The notes beneath the pieces were generated by a model, which did no database searches, was not told the DNA's origin, and saw nothing but the letters and a program-made list of their open reading frames with translations. A stretch of 27,302 nucleotides of DNA from a virus, in IMG/VR virus record IMGVR_UViG_3300043449_002391, positions 1-27,302 of that record; one strand, written 5' to 3'. The translations under genes were made by a program, and so were the position numbers. Every line of letters starts with the position of its first letter. Positions within the stretch are counted from its first letter, which is position 1. Positions 7,432-14,973 of the stretch are shown here, in pieces.

Positions 7432-8757
7432 ATGAGCTTTAATCCTAATATGAAAAACACTTTGAGTAAGAAAACTAAATTAGAGAAAAAATTAGTTTCG
7501 GAAGGTTTAACCAAAAAAGAAAACGATATTTTGAAAAATTTAAAGAAAAAACTTAATGAAGCTCCTATCGACTATGAAGGACCGGAGAGAATGGACCCAA
7601 ATATCGAAAGAAAGATTACAAGTAGAGAAACTCCGTTCTCCTCAAATCCGGCAATGCCAAAAGGAGACCGTGACTTTGTTGAATTAGTGTCATCAAAAAG
7701 ATTTAAAGATTCTGTTGAAACTGTTGGTCGGTATTTAGGAACTACCGCTCCTTTACAAGGTCGTAACCCTTTGATGCAACTTATGGGAATGGCCATGCAA
7801 TCTTTACAACAGGTAATGAGAATCGAGTTTCAAAACAAAGAATATCTCGAAAGATTGGCAGTTGATTTGGTTAAGAAAGAAATGGGTATTCCTGATGGGG
7901 CGATGCAATTTGACGCTAAACTTGTTTCAGGTCCTTTATCTTCGGCTGAGGGTATGAGAAGTACTCCACAAACACCAAGTAAAGAAGATGTTAAACAAGC
8001 GTTCAAACATCAAGAAGAATTGGAAGATTTTGCGGATGAGTTTGAAAAATTCAATCTTGAGAAGGCTAAAAGACGTTTCATCAACTCATTAATTCAGGGG
8101 GCATCTAAAAAAGGTCACTATATGTTTGAATTGGTTAGAGATGAGCTAAACCGTTTAGACCCTAATTTGGTTAATTTGTATGGTGTAAACCAATCACTTA
8201 TGGACCACCTTTATTGGGTAATGCCTGATATGGAAAGTATGGCGGCTAGTGGTGAAGGTCAAATGGGACAAACAAGTGTTGACCCTGAAACTGACCCCCC
8301 AACAGTTAAAGCAAGAGCGGCAACATTCCCATTACTTATTCACGAATTGATTAAGGGTATTTACGAAATATTTGGTACTCACGGTTTACCTGATGACCCA
8401 AGACAAGCCGAGATGATTATGGGTTCTGAGGATACTCTACCGGCTGAGATTTGGGATATGAGACTCGGACCGATATTTTGGGAGAAATTTACAGCGGCTT
8501 ATCCACTTGAATTATTTGACGAGGATAAGAAACACATCCAACATTATTTGTTTATGAGATTCTCAAAACTCGATGCTGAAGAATTCTTCAAAGTCGCCAA
8601 GTTGATAAACAGTGGTGACCCACAAGGAGAAAAAATAATCAAAAGAATGGTAGATGAGATTGTTTCTGATTTAAAGAAACAAGAATACGAACAAGAAGCT
8701 TCCAAATGGGAAGATGATGATATTGATGATGTTGACCTTAGTAGTTTAGGTCTCTAA
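7432..8757 (+). CDS. Unknown protein upstream of terminase
   Basis: A 441-aa protein of unknown function. I chose the ATG at 7432 because it follows the previous stop (7428-7430) directly; an in-frame TTG at 7402 would add ten residues from the overlap. The N-terminus is basic and polar (about 1-60). A helical, Met/Gln-rich segment follows (LMQLMGMAMQSLQQVM, about 108-123), then a mixed alpha-helical region and a strongly acidic C-terminus (WEDDDIDDVDLSSLGL). No signal peptide. It is the last gene of the 4779-8757 run and is followed by a strong terminator. Its place directly before the large terminase might suggest a small terminase or head protein, but the size is wrong for gp16 and I see no helix-turn-helix, so I do not assign it. 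Confidence 0.85.
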   Translation: MSFNPNMKNTLSKKTKLEKKLVSEGLTKKENDILKNLKKKLNEAPIDYEGPERMDPNIERKITSRETPFSSNPAMPKGDRDFVELVSSKRFKDSVETVGRYLGTTAPLQGRNPLMQLMGMAMQSLQQVMRIEFQNKEYLERLAVDLVKKEMGIPDGAMQFDAKLVSGPLSSAEGMRSTPQTPSKEDVKQAFKHQEELEDFADEFEKFNLEKAKRRFINSLIQGASKKGHYMFELVRDELNRLDPNLVNLYGVNQSLMDHLYWVMPDMESMAASGEGQMGQTSVDPETDPPTVKARAATFPLLIHELIKGIYEIFGTHGLPDDPRQAEMIMGSEDTLPAEIWDMRLGPIFWEKFTAAYPLELFDEDKKHIQHYLFMRFSKLDAEEFFKVAKLINSGDPQGEKIIKRMVDEIVSDLKKQEYEQEASKWEDDDIDDVDLSSLGL

Positions 8758-8761
8758 TAAA

Positions 8762-8785
8762 AAACCCCCACTTAGTTGGGGGTTT
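8762..8785 (+). terminator. Rho-independent terminator before terminase
   Basis: AAACCCCCA (8762-8770) pairs with TGGGGGTTT (8777-8785) around a six-base loop, just after the stop of the 7432-8757 gene. A late-promoter-like motif follows three bases later, so one unit ends and the terminase unit starts here. Confidence 0.85.
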
Positions 8786-8787
8786 AA

Positions 8788-8795
8788 TATTTATA
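8788..8795 (+). promoter_or_regulatory. Candidate late promoter TATTTATA
   Basis: Exact 8-mer between the terminator at 8762-8785 and the terminase ATG at 8811, leaving a 15-base gap. Its place directly behind a terminator argues that a new transcript must start here. Confidence 0.65.
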
Positions 8796-8810
8796 TACAA
8801 ATACAATCTT

Positions 8811-10571
8811 ATGACAAAAGAACAAGTGATGATTGAGTACGTGAAGTGTATGAAGGACACATCGTACGCCCTCAGAACATACTTACAAACTTATGACAAT
8901 ACAGTTTCAAAATATGTACCGTTAGAATTATTTCCTGACCAAGTATCTTTGCTCGAGGACTATGAAAACTATAACGAAAATATTGCGTTAAAGTACAGAC
9001 AGGCTGGTGTATCCACAGTGACCGCTGCTTGGGTATCTAAAAAACTAGCATTTGCCAAAAAAACAAAACCTGAAAAAATATTGATTATTGCCAATAAACT
9101 TGACACATCACAAGAAATGGCAAATAAAATTAGAGCGTTTATTGGCCAATGGCCCTCATGGGTTGGAATTGATTTTTCAACTGAAAAAGATTCTCAAAAA
9201 CATTATAAATTAAATAATGGTTGTGAAGTAAAGGCGGTTGCAACATCAAAAGACGCACTTCGTGGATTCACACCAACAATATTAATATTTGACGAGGCGG
9301 CGTTTATCGATGCTGATTCTGACTTTTGGGCGGCTTGTATGGCGTCCTTATCTACGGGTGGTAAAGTGATTGTGGTTTCAACACCTAACGGGTATGACCC
9401 AATCTATTATGAAATTTATGACCAAGCGTTAAGAAATATGAATGACTTCAAAATTTCAGAGATGTATTGGTTTAGAGACCCAAGATATACCAGAGATTTA
9501 TATCTTGTTAAGACAAAGGATATTATTCATTATTTGTTAAACAAAGAAGAATATGGTCAGGATGATATTATTAGTTGGGAGGGCATCCCGTTTGAAAATA
9601 GGAATTACGAAGAACTTAAATTAGTTATGGACACGGGTTATAAACCTTGTTCGGCATGGTTTGAGGGTATGGTTAAGAAATTAAAATACGACAAACGTAA
9701 AGTTTCTCAGGAGTTGGAGTGTAACTTTTTGGGGTCAGGTGATAACGTATTTGACTCAAATTTATTACAAAGAGTTAGAGAAAATCATATCCGAGAACCC
9801 CAAAATAAAATGATGGGAAATGCTCTATGGATTTGGAAAGAACCAGTGATTGGTCACAAATATGTTATGGGGGTTGACGTTAGTCGTGGAGATAGTGAGG
9901 ATTATAGTTCGTTTCAAATTATTGATTTTGATACACGAGAACAAGTTGCCGAGTTTGTAGGAAAATTACCTCCTGATACAATGGCCGATGTTTGTTACAA
10001 ATGGGCAAATATGTATTCTTGTTTTGTTGTGATAGATATCACTGGTGGTATGGGAGTATCTACGGCAAGAAAATTACAAGAGATGAATTTTAAAAACTTG
10101 TATGTTGATGGTGTGGATACCGCAAACAAATGGAAGTGGGACCCGAAGGCTGCTGAAAAAATACCTGGTATTAATTTTAACAACAAACGAGTTCAGATTA
10201 TTGCATCGTTTGAGGAAGCAATGAGACACGATTTTAAAATATACAGTAATCGTTTGTTTAATGAGATGAATACGTTTGTTTATATAAACGGACGACCTGA
10301 CCACCAAAAAGGTCATCACGATGACTTAATTATGTCAATTGCTATGGCTTGTTATGTTGCCGAATCATCATTCTCACAACTGACAAAGGTTACAGAACAA
10401 ACAAAGGCGATGTTGGAATCTTGGTCTGTTAGTAATAATGATAATGTTGGGGCTCAAATCGCATTTAATCCTGTAATACCAAATTATACAGATAGGTCTA
10501 AACAATTTAATGGTAATAATCTAACCAAAGATGATTATATGAAATATGGTTGGTTATTTGGGAGTAGATAA
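8811..10571 (+). CDS. Terminase large subunit (T4 gp17-like)
   Basis: A 586-aa DNA-packaging motor that pumps DNA into the prohead and cuts the concatemer. The ATPase half shows the terminase variant Walker A RQAGVST (63-69), Walker B ILIFDEA (157-163) and coupling motif VVSTPNG (188-194). The RNase H-like nuclease half shows three acidic centres: GVDVS (Asp356), VVIDITGG (Asp409) and KGHHDDLIMS (Asp504/505). Length is close to T4 gp17 (610 aa). The neighbours are a terminator and promoter-like motif upstream and the portal gene 65 bp downstream. In T4 the tail sheath and tube genes lie between terminase and portal; here they do not. No small-terminase gene was recognised nearby. Confidence 0.96.
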   Translation: MTKEQVMIEYVKCMKDTSYALRTYLQTYDNTVSKYVPLELFPDQVSLLEDYENYNENIALKYRQAGVSTVTAAWVSKKLAFAKKTKPEKILIIANKLDTSQEMANKIRAFIGQWPSWVGIDFSTEKDSQKHYKLNNGCEVKAVATSKDALRGFTPTILIFDEAAFIDADSDFWAACMASLSTGGKVIVVSTPNGYDPIYYEIYDQALRNMNDFKISEMYWFRDPRYTRDLYLVKTKDIIHYLLNKEEYGQDDIISWEGIPFENRNYEELKLVMDTGYKPCSAWFEGMVKKLKYDKRKVSQELECNFLGSGDNVFDSNLLQRVRENHIREPQNKMMGNALWIWKEPVIGHKYVMGVDVSRGDSEDYSSFQIIDFDTREQVAEFVGKLPPDTMADVCYKWANMYSCFVVIDITGGMGVSTARKLQEMNFKNLYVDGVDTANKWKWDPKAAEKIPGINFNNKRVQIIASFEEAMRHDFKIYSNRLFNEMNTFVYINGRPDHQKGHHDDLIMSIAMACYVAESSFSQLTKVTEQTKAMLESWSVSNNDNVGAQIAFNPVIPNYTDRSKQFNGNNLTKDDYMKYGWLFGSR

Positions 10572-10579
10572 TATTTATA
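10572..10579 (+). promoter_or_regulatory. Candidate late promoter TATTTATA
   Basis: Exact 8-mer directly after the terminase stop (10569-10571), in context GATAATATTTATATAAAA, 57 bases before the portal ATG. It gives the longest leader of the set. The remaining gap (10580-10636) holds nothing else I recognise. Confidence 0.55.
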
Positions 10580-10636
10580 TAAAACCAACAAGTCAATATC
10601 TATTTAGTTATTAATTGTGGTGTTTAAAATTATCCT

Positions 10637-12451
10637 ATGGAGAATAACAATACTCAAATGACGGTTTGGCAAAGGTTAACCAGGGCATTTGGACCAAATG
10701 CATTACTTAACCAAGACTACCCAACCTACAAGTTCGACAAAAAGGAGTTGCTTCGCACAACTTCAAAACAAGAATACGATAAAGAGCTTTTACAGGCTCA
10801 ACAGACATTCTATCTTGCCAATCAATGGCAAAAGATTGAGAGTAATCTTTATACACAAGCAGTATATTACGAACCAACAAGATTGGCTTCGTTTTATGAC
10901 TATGAATCTATGGAATATACTCCTGAGATTTCAGCAGCATTAGATATCTACGGTGAGGAATCTACAACTGTTGACCAGAATGGTTATATGTTACAGATTT
11001 ACTCAGAATCAAAAAGAATTAAAGGTATTTTAGCTGACTTATTTAACAATGTGTTAGATATTAACACAAACTTACCTATGTGGACAAGAAACACTTGTAA
11101 GTATGGGGATAATTTTGTGTATTTAAAACTAGACCCTGAAAAGGGTGTTGTTGGTTGTATGCAATTACCGAACATCGAGATTGAGCGTTTGGAAAGAGGT
11201 ATGCCGGCAAAAAGTCAGAACGTTGAGGAACCAAAAGAAAATAGAGGTTTAAGATTTAAGTGGAAGGCAAAAGATATGGAGTTTAACTCGTGGGAGATTG
11301 CACATTTTAGATTAATGGGTGATGACAGAAAACTTCCTTATGGTACCTCTATGTTGGAAAAAGCTCGTCGTATTTGGAAACAATTATTGTTGTCAGAGGA
11401 TGCAATGTTGATATACAGAACATCGAGAGCACCTGAAAGGAGGGTGTTTAAAGTGTTTGTTGGTAATATGGATGATAAAGATGTTGAAGCGTATGTACAA
11501 CGTGTTGCCAATAAGTTTAAGCGTGACCAAGTAGTTGATTCTAAAACAGGTAACGTAGATATGAGATTCAACCAAATGGCGGTTGACCAAGATTATTTTA
11601 TTCCTGTTCGTGACCCTGCACAAGCATCTCCTATTGATACTTTACCCGGTGCTCAAAACTTATCTGAAATTGCCGATATTGAGTATATTCAAAAGAAATT
11701 ATTAACCGCACTTCGTGTACCAAAAGCGTTTTTAGGATTTGAGGAAGTTGTTGGTGAAGGTAAAAATTTATCGTTGCAAGATATTCGTTTTGCTCGTACA
11801 ATTAACAGAATTCAAAAGTGTATGATTGCGGAAATGAATAAAATTGCAATTATTCACCTTTTCTTATTAGGTTTTGAAGATGAATTATCAAACTTTACAT
11901 TAGGGTTAACTAACCCATCTACCCAAGCCGATTTACTTAAAATTGATGTATGGAAAGAAAAAGTATTATTGTATAAAGATGCTGTTACTGCGATTGAAGG
12001 TATTGCCCCTGTGTCAGTTTCTTGGGCCAAAAAACACGTACTTGGATTTAGTGATGAGGAGATTAAACTTGATTTACAACAACAAAGAATTGAAAAGGCG
12101 GTTGGGGCTGAATTAACTAACACGGCAACTATTATTACTCACACAGGTATCTTTGACAACATCGATAAATTATACGGTTCTATGACAGGAGGAACTGCTG
12201 CGGGAGGAGCCGCAACACCACCACCTCCACCTGGTGGGGAAGAAATGGGGGGAGGGGCGCCACCTCCACCACCGGCCGAGGAACCAGCGGGAGCAGAACC
12301 ACCAATTCCTGAATCATTTAAGAGAGATAATTTAAAAATATTACTTGAAAATGATAGTTTAACTGAGGAGGATTCTTATATTGATTTATCAAGAGGTAAA
12401 AATTCTTTGGGTGAAATGGAGATGCATTTGAGTAAACTTTTAAGAGATTGA
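10637..12451 (+). CDS. Portal vertex protein (T4 gp20-like)
   Basis: A 604-aa protein forming the dodecameric ring through which DNA enters and leaves the head. Recognised by the gp20-type core: RLASFYDYESMEYTPEIS near 90-107 followed by AALDIYGEEST, a NYxYGDNFVYLKL-like segment (CKYGDNFVYLKL), the SRAPERRVFKVFVGN strand and EYIQKKLLTALRVPKAFLGFEE in the middle. After the conserved core comes a Gly/Ala/Pro-rich stretch (DNA about 12185-12305) with two runs of five prolines, more GC-rich than its surroundings, then a charged tail (about 560-604). That C-terminal extension is probably a flexible linker. It lies between terminase and the 12471 gene, as expected for a T4-like head module. Confidence 0.95.
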   Translation: MENNNTQMTVWQRLTRAFGPNALLNQDYPTYKFDKKELLRTTSKQEYDKELLQAQQTFYLANQWQKIESNLYTQAVYYEPTRLASFYDYESMEYTPEISAALDIYGEESTTVDQNGYMLQIYSESKRIKGILADLFNNVLDINTNLPMWTRNTCKYGDNFVYLKLDPEKGVVGCMQLPNIEIERLERGMPAKSQNVEEPKENRGLRFKWKAKDMEFNSWEIAHFRLMGDDRKLPYGTSMLEKARRIWKQLLLSEDAMLIYRTSRAPERRVFKVFVGNMDDKDVEAYVQRVANKFKRDQVVDSKTGNVDMRFNQMAVDQDYFIPVRDPAQASPIDTLPGAQNLSEIADIEYIQKKLLTALRVPKAFLGFEEVVGEGKNLSLQDIRFARTINRIQKCMIAEMNKIAIIHLFLLGFEDELSNFTLGLTNPSTQADLLKIDVWKEKVLLYKDAVTAIEGIAPVSVSWAKKHVLGFSDEEIKLDLQQQRIEKAVGAELTNTATIITHTGIFDNIDKLYGSMTGGTAAGGAATPPPPPGGEEMGGGAPPPPPAEEPAGAEPPIPESFKRDNLKILLENDSLTEEDSYIDLSRGKNSLGEMEMHLSKLLRD

Positions 12452-12459
12452 TATTTATA
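12452..12459 (+). promoter_or_regulatory. Candidate late promoter TATTTATA
   Basis: Exact 8-mer in GATATTTATAAATAAA, just after the portal stop codon, 11 bases before the ATG at 12471. This is the shortest leader among the exact copies. Confidence 0.55.
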
Positions 12460-12470
12460 AATAAAAAACA

Positions 12471-13187
12471 ATGGTAAAGTTCGGTTTATTAAAATCCAAA
12501 ATAGAAAAATTAATGTTAGAATCATATTCTAACAATACTTTTAAAAATGAAATGAAAAACTTCAAAAAATATGTTTTGGAGAATAAAAACATTTCTAAAC
12601 TTTTCTACCTTTATGATGAATTAAATTCAAATAAAGGTTTAACTGAATCTATTGTGGATGATTACATTCACGAATGTATTACAATCTATGAGAATACAAT
12701 CAATAAGGTAAAACCATCAACATTGGCCGAATTATCTAAATGGGTTGCAAAAACCAAAAGTGAAAACAACTACTCAAATATTGATAACTTATTTTCTAAT
12801 GATGTGTTAACAATTGAATCAAGATTATCTTGTAAAAAATTAATTAAGGAATCTTTAAAGAAAAAACCAGTTGATAAAAAAGATGTTGTTAATTTACCTT
12901 TGAGTACAATGGTGAATGTCGCTAACAAAACAATTAATAATTTTATCGAGAGTTTAAATGAATCTGAAAAGAAAGAATTAGTTGATTTTCTTAAAACAGA
13001 CGACAAGGAATTGGAAGGTAATTTTGAGCAATTGAAGGAGAGTGTCGCCAAAAAGTTGGAGACAATTAAAGAAAACTCGGATTCAGAAACCAAAAGTAGA
13101 ATTAATGAAACTTTGGAAAAAGTTGTATCAGAAAAGTATGATAAGTTTACGTATTTTAAATTAAAGAATCTAAACGAGAATCTTTAA
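12471..13187 (+). CDS. Helical protein in gp67/gp68 position, possible prohead core
   Basis: A 238-aa, Lys/Glu/Asn-rich, almost wholly helical protein without a recognisable domain. It opens with MVKFGLLKSKIEKLMLESY, an N-terminal helix ending in Leu-x-Glu. T4 has the small prohead core genes 67 and 68 between portal (20) and protease (21), and this gene takes that place. Possible gp21-type cleavage sites are LES at about 17 and LTES at about 58. That is only a positional argument for a core role. Its stop overlaps the stop of the convergent bS21 gene (13184-13187), and no terminator separates them, so transcripts from the two strands may run into each other. Confidence 0.85.
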   Translation: MVKFGLLKSKIEKLMLESYSNNTFKNEMKNFKKYVLENKNISKLFYLYDELNSNKGLTESIVDDYIHECITIYENTINKVKPSTLAELSKWVAKTKSENNYSNIDNLFSNDVLTIESRLSCKKLIKESLKKKPVDKKDVVNLPLSTMVNVANKTINNFIESLNESEKKELVDFLKTDDKELEGNFEQLKESVAKKLETIKENSDSETKSRINETLEKVVSEKYDKFTYFKLKNLNENL

Positions 13188-13375
13188 TTTTCTTTACTCC
13201 TCATCTTTTGAACGTACTTAGCCTTTTTCATCATTTTTCTTTTCCTGACAGATTTTTTCTCATACTCCTTTCTTTCGACTAGTTGAGACGACTGTCTAGT
13301 TTTAATTACCTTACTTTTGAGTAACTTTAAAGCTTTCTCAATACCTGTATTTTTATCTAATTTGACAATTAACAT
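13184..13375 (-). CDS. rpsU: Phage-encoded ribosomal protein bS21
   Basis: A 63-aa small basic protein from the ATG at 13375; a TTG two codons upstream is less likely. It matches bS21: MLIVKLDKNTGIEKALK opening, the helix-forming LKLLKSKVIKT, ERKEYEKKSVRKRK and the C-terminal KAKYVQKM. bS21 binds the 30S platform next to the 3' end of 16S rRNA. Phage copies of bS21 have been reported in many uncultivated viruses. The gene stands alone on the minus strand inside the plus-strand head module, with a host-type promoter rather than the late-type motif. No Shine-Dalgarno sequence precedes it. Inference: the product enters host ribosomes early and shifts translation toward phage messages. Confidence 0.92.
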   Translation of the reverse strand: MLIVKLDKNTGIEKALKLLKSKVIKTRQSSQLVERKEYEKKSVRKRKMMKKAKYVQKMRSKEN

Positions 13376-13420
13376 ATACAATAAATAACACTAAAATTAA
13401 ATTTTTTTTGACTACCGATG

Positions 13421-13428
13421 CAAATATA
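13421..13428 (-). promoter_or_regulatory. Host-type promoter -7 box (TATATTTG) for bS21
   Basis: The minus strand reads TATATTTGCATCGG, a perfect match to the Bacteroidota primary-sigma consensus TAnnTTTG. It lies about 45 bases before the bS21 ATG. About 19 bases further upstream there is only a weak TG-containing sequence instead of the usual TTTG -33 box. Confidence 0.65.
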
Positions 13429-13469
13429 CTTATTTTTTTAAAAATAAACATTGGTAAAATGAAAAATTG

Positions 13470-13931
13470 ATGAAAAAAGGAAAAACCTCACCTATTGTGG
13501 GTTTCAAAAATGCAAAGGTGATTTACGGGACGGTAGATTCGGTAGAATTCAAATCACTATATCTAAACATACAAACATGGGTCGAGCCAATTATAGATTC
13601 TGAAAATTGGCAAAGAGTAGTTCTAAACTTAACAAGAGCAATAAGACATACAATACACGATATATTAGACAGGATTTTATTTGAAGATAATTTTATTGTT
13701 GATTTAGATTTAAGGTCAAGCGGATTATGTAAAGGTAAAAAATCATTTCTTAATTTAGAAATTAATCTGTATGTGAAAAATAAAGAATTAGATTTTAAAT
13801 CAAAAAAATTGAAGGATGTTCTTAAAAAGATGACAAAAGAGATAGTTTCACATCATTTTACAAAAAACGAAAATTTTAAATTCCACTTACGCAAAACACT
13901 TAAACCAAAGGAAACAATTCTACAAAGTTAA
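13470..13931 (+). CDS. Conserved-looking phage protein, unknown function
   Basis: A 153-aa protein of unknown function. I prefer the ATG at 13470 over the TTG one codon upstream. It contains TVDSVEFKSLYLNIQTWVEP, a central helix with ENWQRVVLNLTRAIRHTIHD, and FIVDLDLRSSGL followed by SFLNLEINLYVK. The alternating strands and helices suggest a compact alpha/beta fold. No signal peptide, membrane segment or catalytic motif could be identified. It is the first plus-strand gene after the bS21 interruption. No exact TATTTATA copy precedes it, so its promoter is unclear. A head-assembly role is possible from position only. Confidence 0.82.
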   Translation: MKKGKTSPIVGFKNAKVIYGTVDSVEFKSLYLNIQTWVEPIIDSENWQRVVLNLTRAIRHTIHDILDRILFEDNFIVDLDLRSSGLCKGKKSFLNLEINLYVKNKELDFKSKKLKDVLKKMTKEIVSHHFTKNENFKFHLRKTLKPKETILQS

Positions 13932-13940
13932 AAACCAAAG

Positions 13941-13948
13941 TATTTATT
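13941..13948 (+). promoter_or_regulatory. Variant late-promoter-like motif TATTTATT
   Basis: One mismatch to TATTTATA, seven bases before the ATG at 13956. If the second in-frame ATG (13962) is the true protease start, the gap becomes 13 bases, like the exact copies. Confidence 0.4.
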
Positions 13949-13955
13949 ATAAAAA

Positions 13956-14681
13956 ATGAATATGGAAGTTTTAAAACCAGGACAATCAGGAAAAGGTATT
14001 TTAATCGAATACGATGCAGGATATCTATCCCCAACTGAAAAACGTAATTCAGATTTAATACAAGAGTCTAAAGGAATGTTAGACCACTCAAAACCATTTG
14101 AGTTCTACGCTGTTTTGCAAAAATACAATACCCCAAACAGAAACGGAAGAATATACCCTGAAAAAGTATTAAAAAGAGAAGCCGACAATTATAAAAAAAT
14201 GATTAGTAAGGGTATTGCGTTATCTGAACTTAATCACCCTGAATCATCATTAGTTGACTTGGATAGAGTTTCTCACTCAATTAGTGATATATGGTGGGAG
14301 GGCCCTGTTTTAATGGGTAAATTAAAACTATTAACTTCACCAGGTTTTCACGAAAGAGGAATTGTTTCTACAAAGGGAGACCAAGCGGCAAATCTTTTGA
14401 GACAAGGAGTGACACTTGGTATATCATCTCGTGGTGTTGGGTCATTAAAAAAGATTGGCGAACAAAACGAAGTACAAGATGATTTTGAATTAATTTGTTT
14501 TGACCTTGTATGGTCACCATCAACTCCTGGCGCTTATCTTTTTACAGAGCCAGACGATAGATTTAAGTTTGAGGAAAACTTGGATGAGGAGAAAAAAATG
14601 AAAGCCGAGAGAGAATTTGGTGGGTCTCCTGATAAATCGCTTGACTTAATGAAAAAATTAAACGATTATTTGGGTTACTAA
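13956..14681 (+). CDS. Prohead core protease (T4 gp21-like)
   Basis: A 241-aa serine protease that matures the prohead by cutting scaffold and capsid proteins, and probably itself. Matching the gp21 (S80-type) pattern: NRNGRIYPEKVLKRE (61-75), a catalytic His in SELNHPESS (His94), the acidic VDLDRVSH segment (100-107), GPVLMGKLKLL strands, and the nucleophile segment LGISSRGVGS with Ser157 or Ser158. The C-terminal part is charged (EENLDEEKKMKAERE). Start: MNMEV has two ATGs, at 13956 and 13962. The order portal - small protein - protease - scaffold - capsid is that of T4, apart from the insertions noted. Substrate sites of the expected type can be seen in the capsid protein. Confidence 0.94.
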   Translation: MNMEVLKPGQSGKGILIEYDAGYLSPTEKRNSDLIQESKGMLDHSKPFEFYAVLQKYNTPNRNGRIYPEKVLKREADNYKKMISKGIALSELNHPESSLVDLDRVSHSISDIWWEGPVLMGKLKLLTSPGFHERGIVSTKGDQAANLLRQGVTLGISSRGVGSLKKIGEQNEVQDDFELICFDLVWSPSTPGAYLFTEPDDRFKFEENLDEEKKMKAEREFGGSPDKSLDLMKKLNDYLGY

Positions 14682-14692
14682 AACTCAATAAA

Positions 14693-14902
14693 ATGGACGA
14701 AAAATATTTTGTAGCAAAAATTACAACAGACATGCCTGACCCAGAGACAGGTAAAATTAAAAAACTAAGACAAGAAAAATTGGTAAAAGGTTATTCACCG
14801 ACTGATGTTGAAGCGAAGGTAACAAAGGTTTTTGAAAACTATTCGGAAGATTGGAGAATAACAGCTATTGTTGAAAGTAAAATTGATGAGGTGATAGAAT
14901 AA
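14693..14902 (+). CDS. Small DUF4494-like protein
   Basis: A 69-aa protein starting 12 bases after the protease stop. Its pattern resembles DUF4494, a small Bacteroidota and phage family: an N-terminal YFVAKI strand, a charged turn with KLRQEKLVKGYSPTDVEAKVT, and a later strand WRITAIVESK. The family has no known function. The match is from memory of the pattern, so the family name is tentative. It shares a transcript with the protease and ends before a strong terminator. Confidence 0.72.
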   Translation: MDEKYFVAKITTDMPDPETGKIKKLRQEKLVKGYSPTDVEAKVTKVFENYSEDWRITAIVESKIDEVIE

Positions 14903-14924
14903 TCAAAAAATAATCAATAGTTGT

Positions 14925-14952
14925 AAAAGGAGGGGAAACCCTCCTTTTTTTT
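14925..14952 (+). terminator. Rho-independent terminator, GAAA loop
   Basis: AAAAGGAGGG (14925-14934) pairs with CCCTCCTTTT (14939-14948) around a GAAA tetraloop, then a T-run to 14952. It ends the protease / small-protein unit. The stem holds the Shine-Dalgarno-like GGAGG and its complement. Confidence 0.92.
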
Positions 14953-14961
14953 ATTCTGATA

Positions 14962-14969
14962 TATTTATC
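14962..14969 (+). promoter_or_regulatory. Variant late-promoter-like motif TATTTATC
   Basis: Lies inside the inverted repeat CTGATATATTTATCAG (14956-14971), four bases before the ATG at 14974. Position after a terminator supports a start signal; the very short gap argues for caution. Confidence 0.35.
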
Positions 14970-14973
14970 AGAT

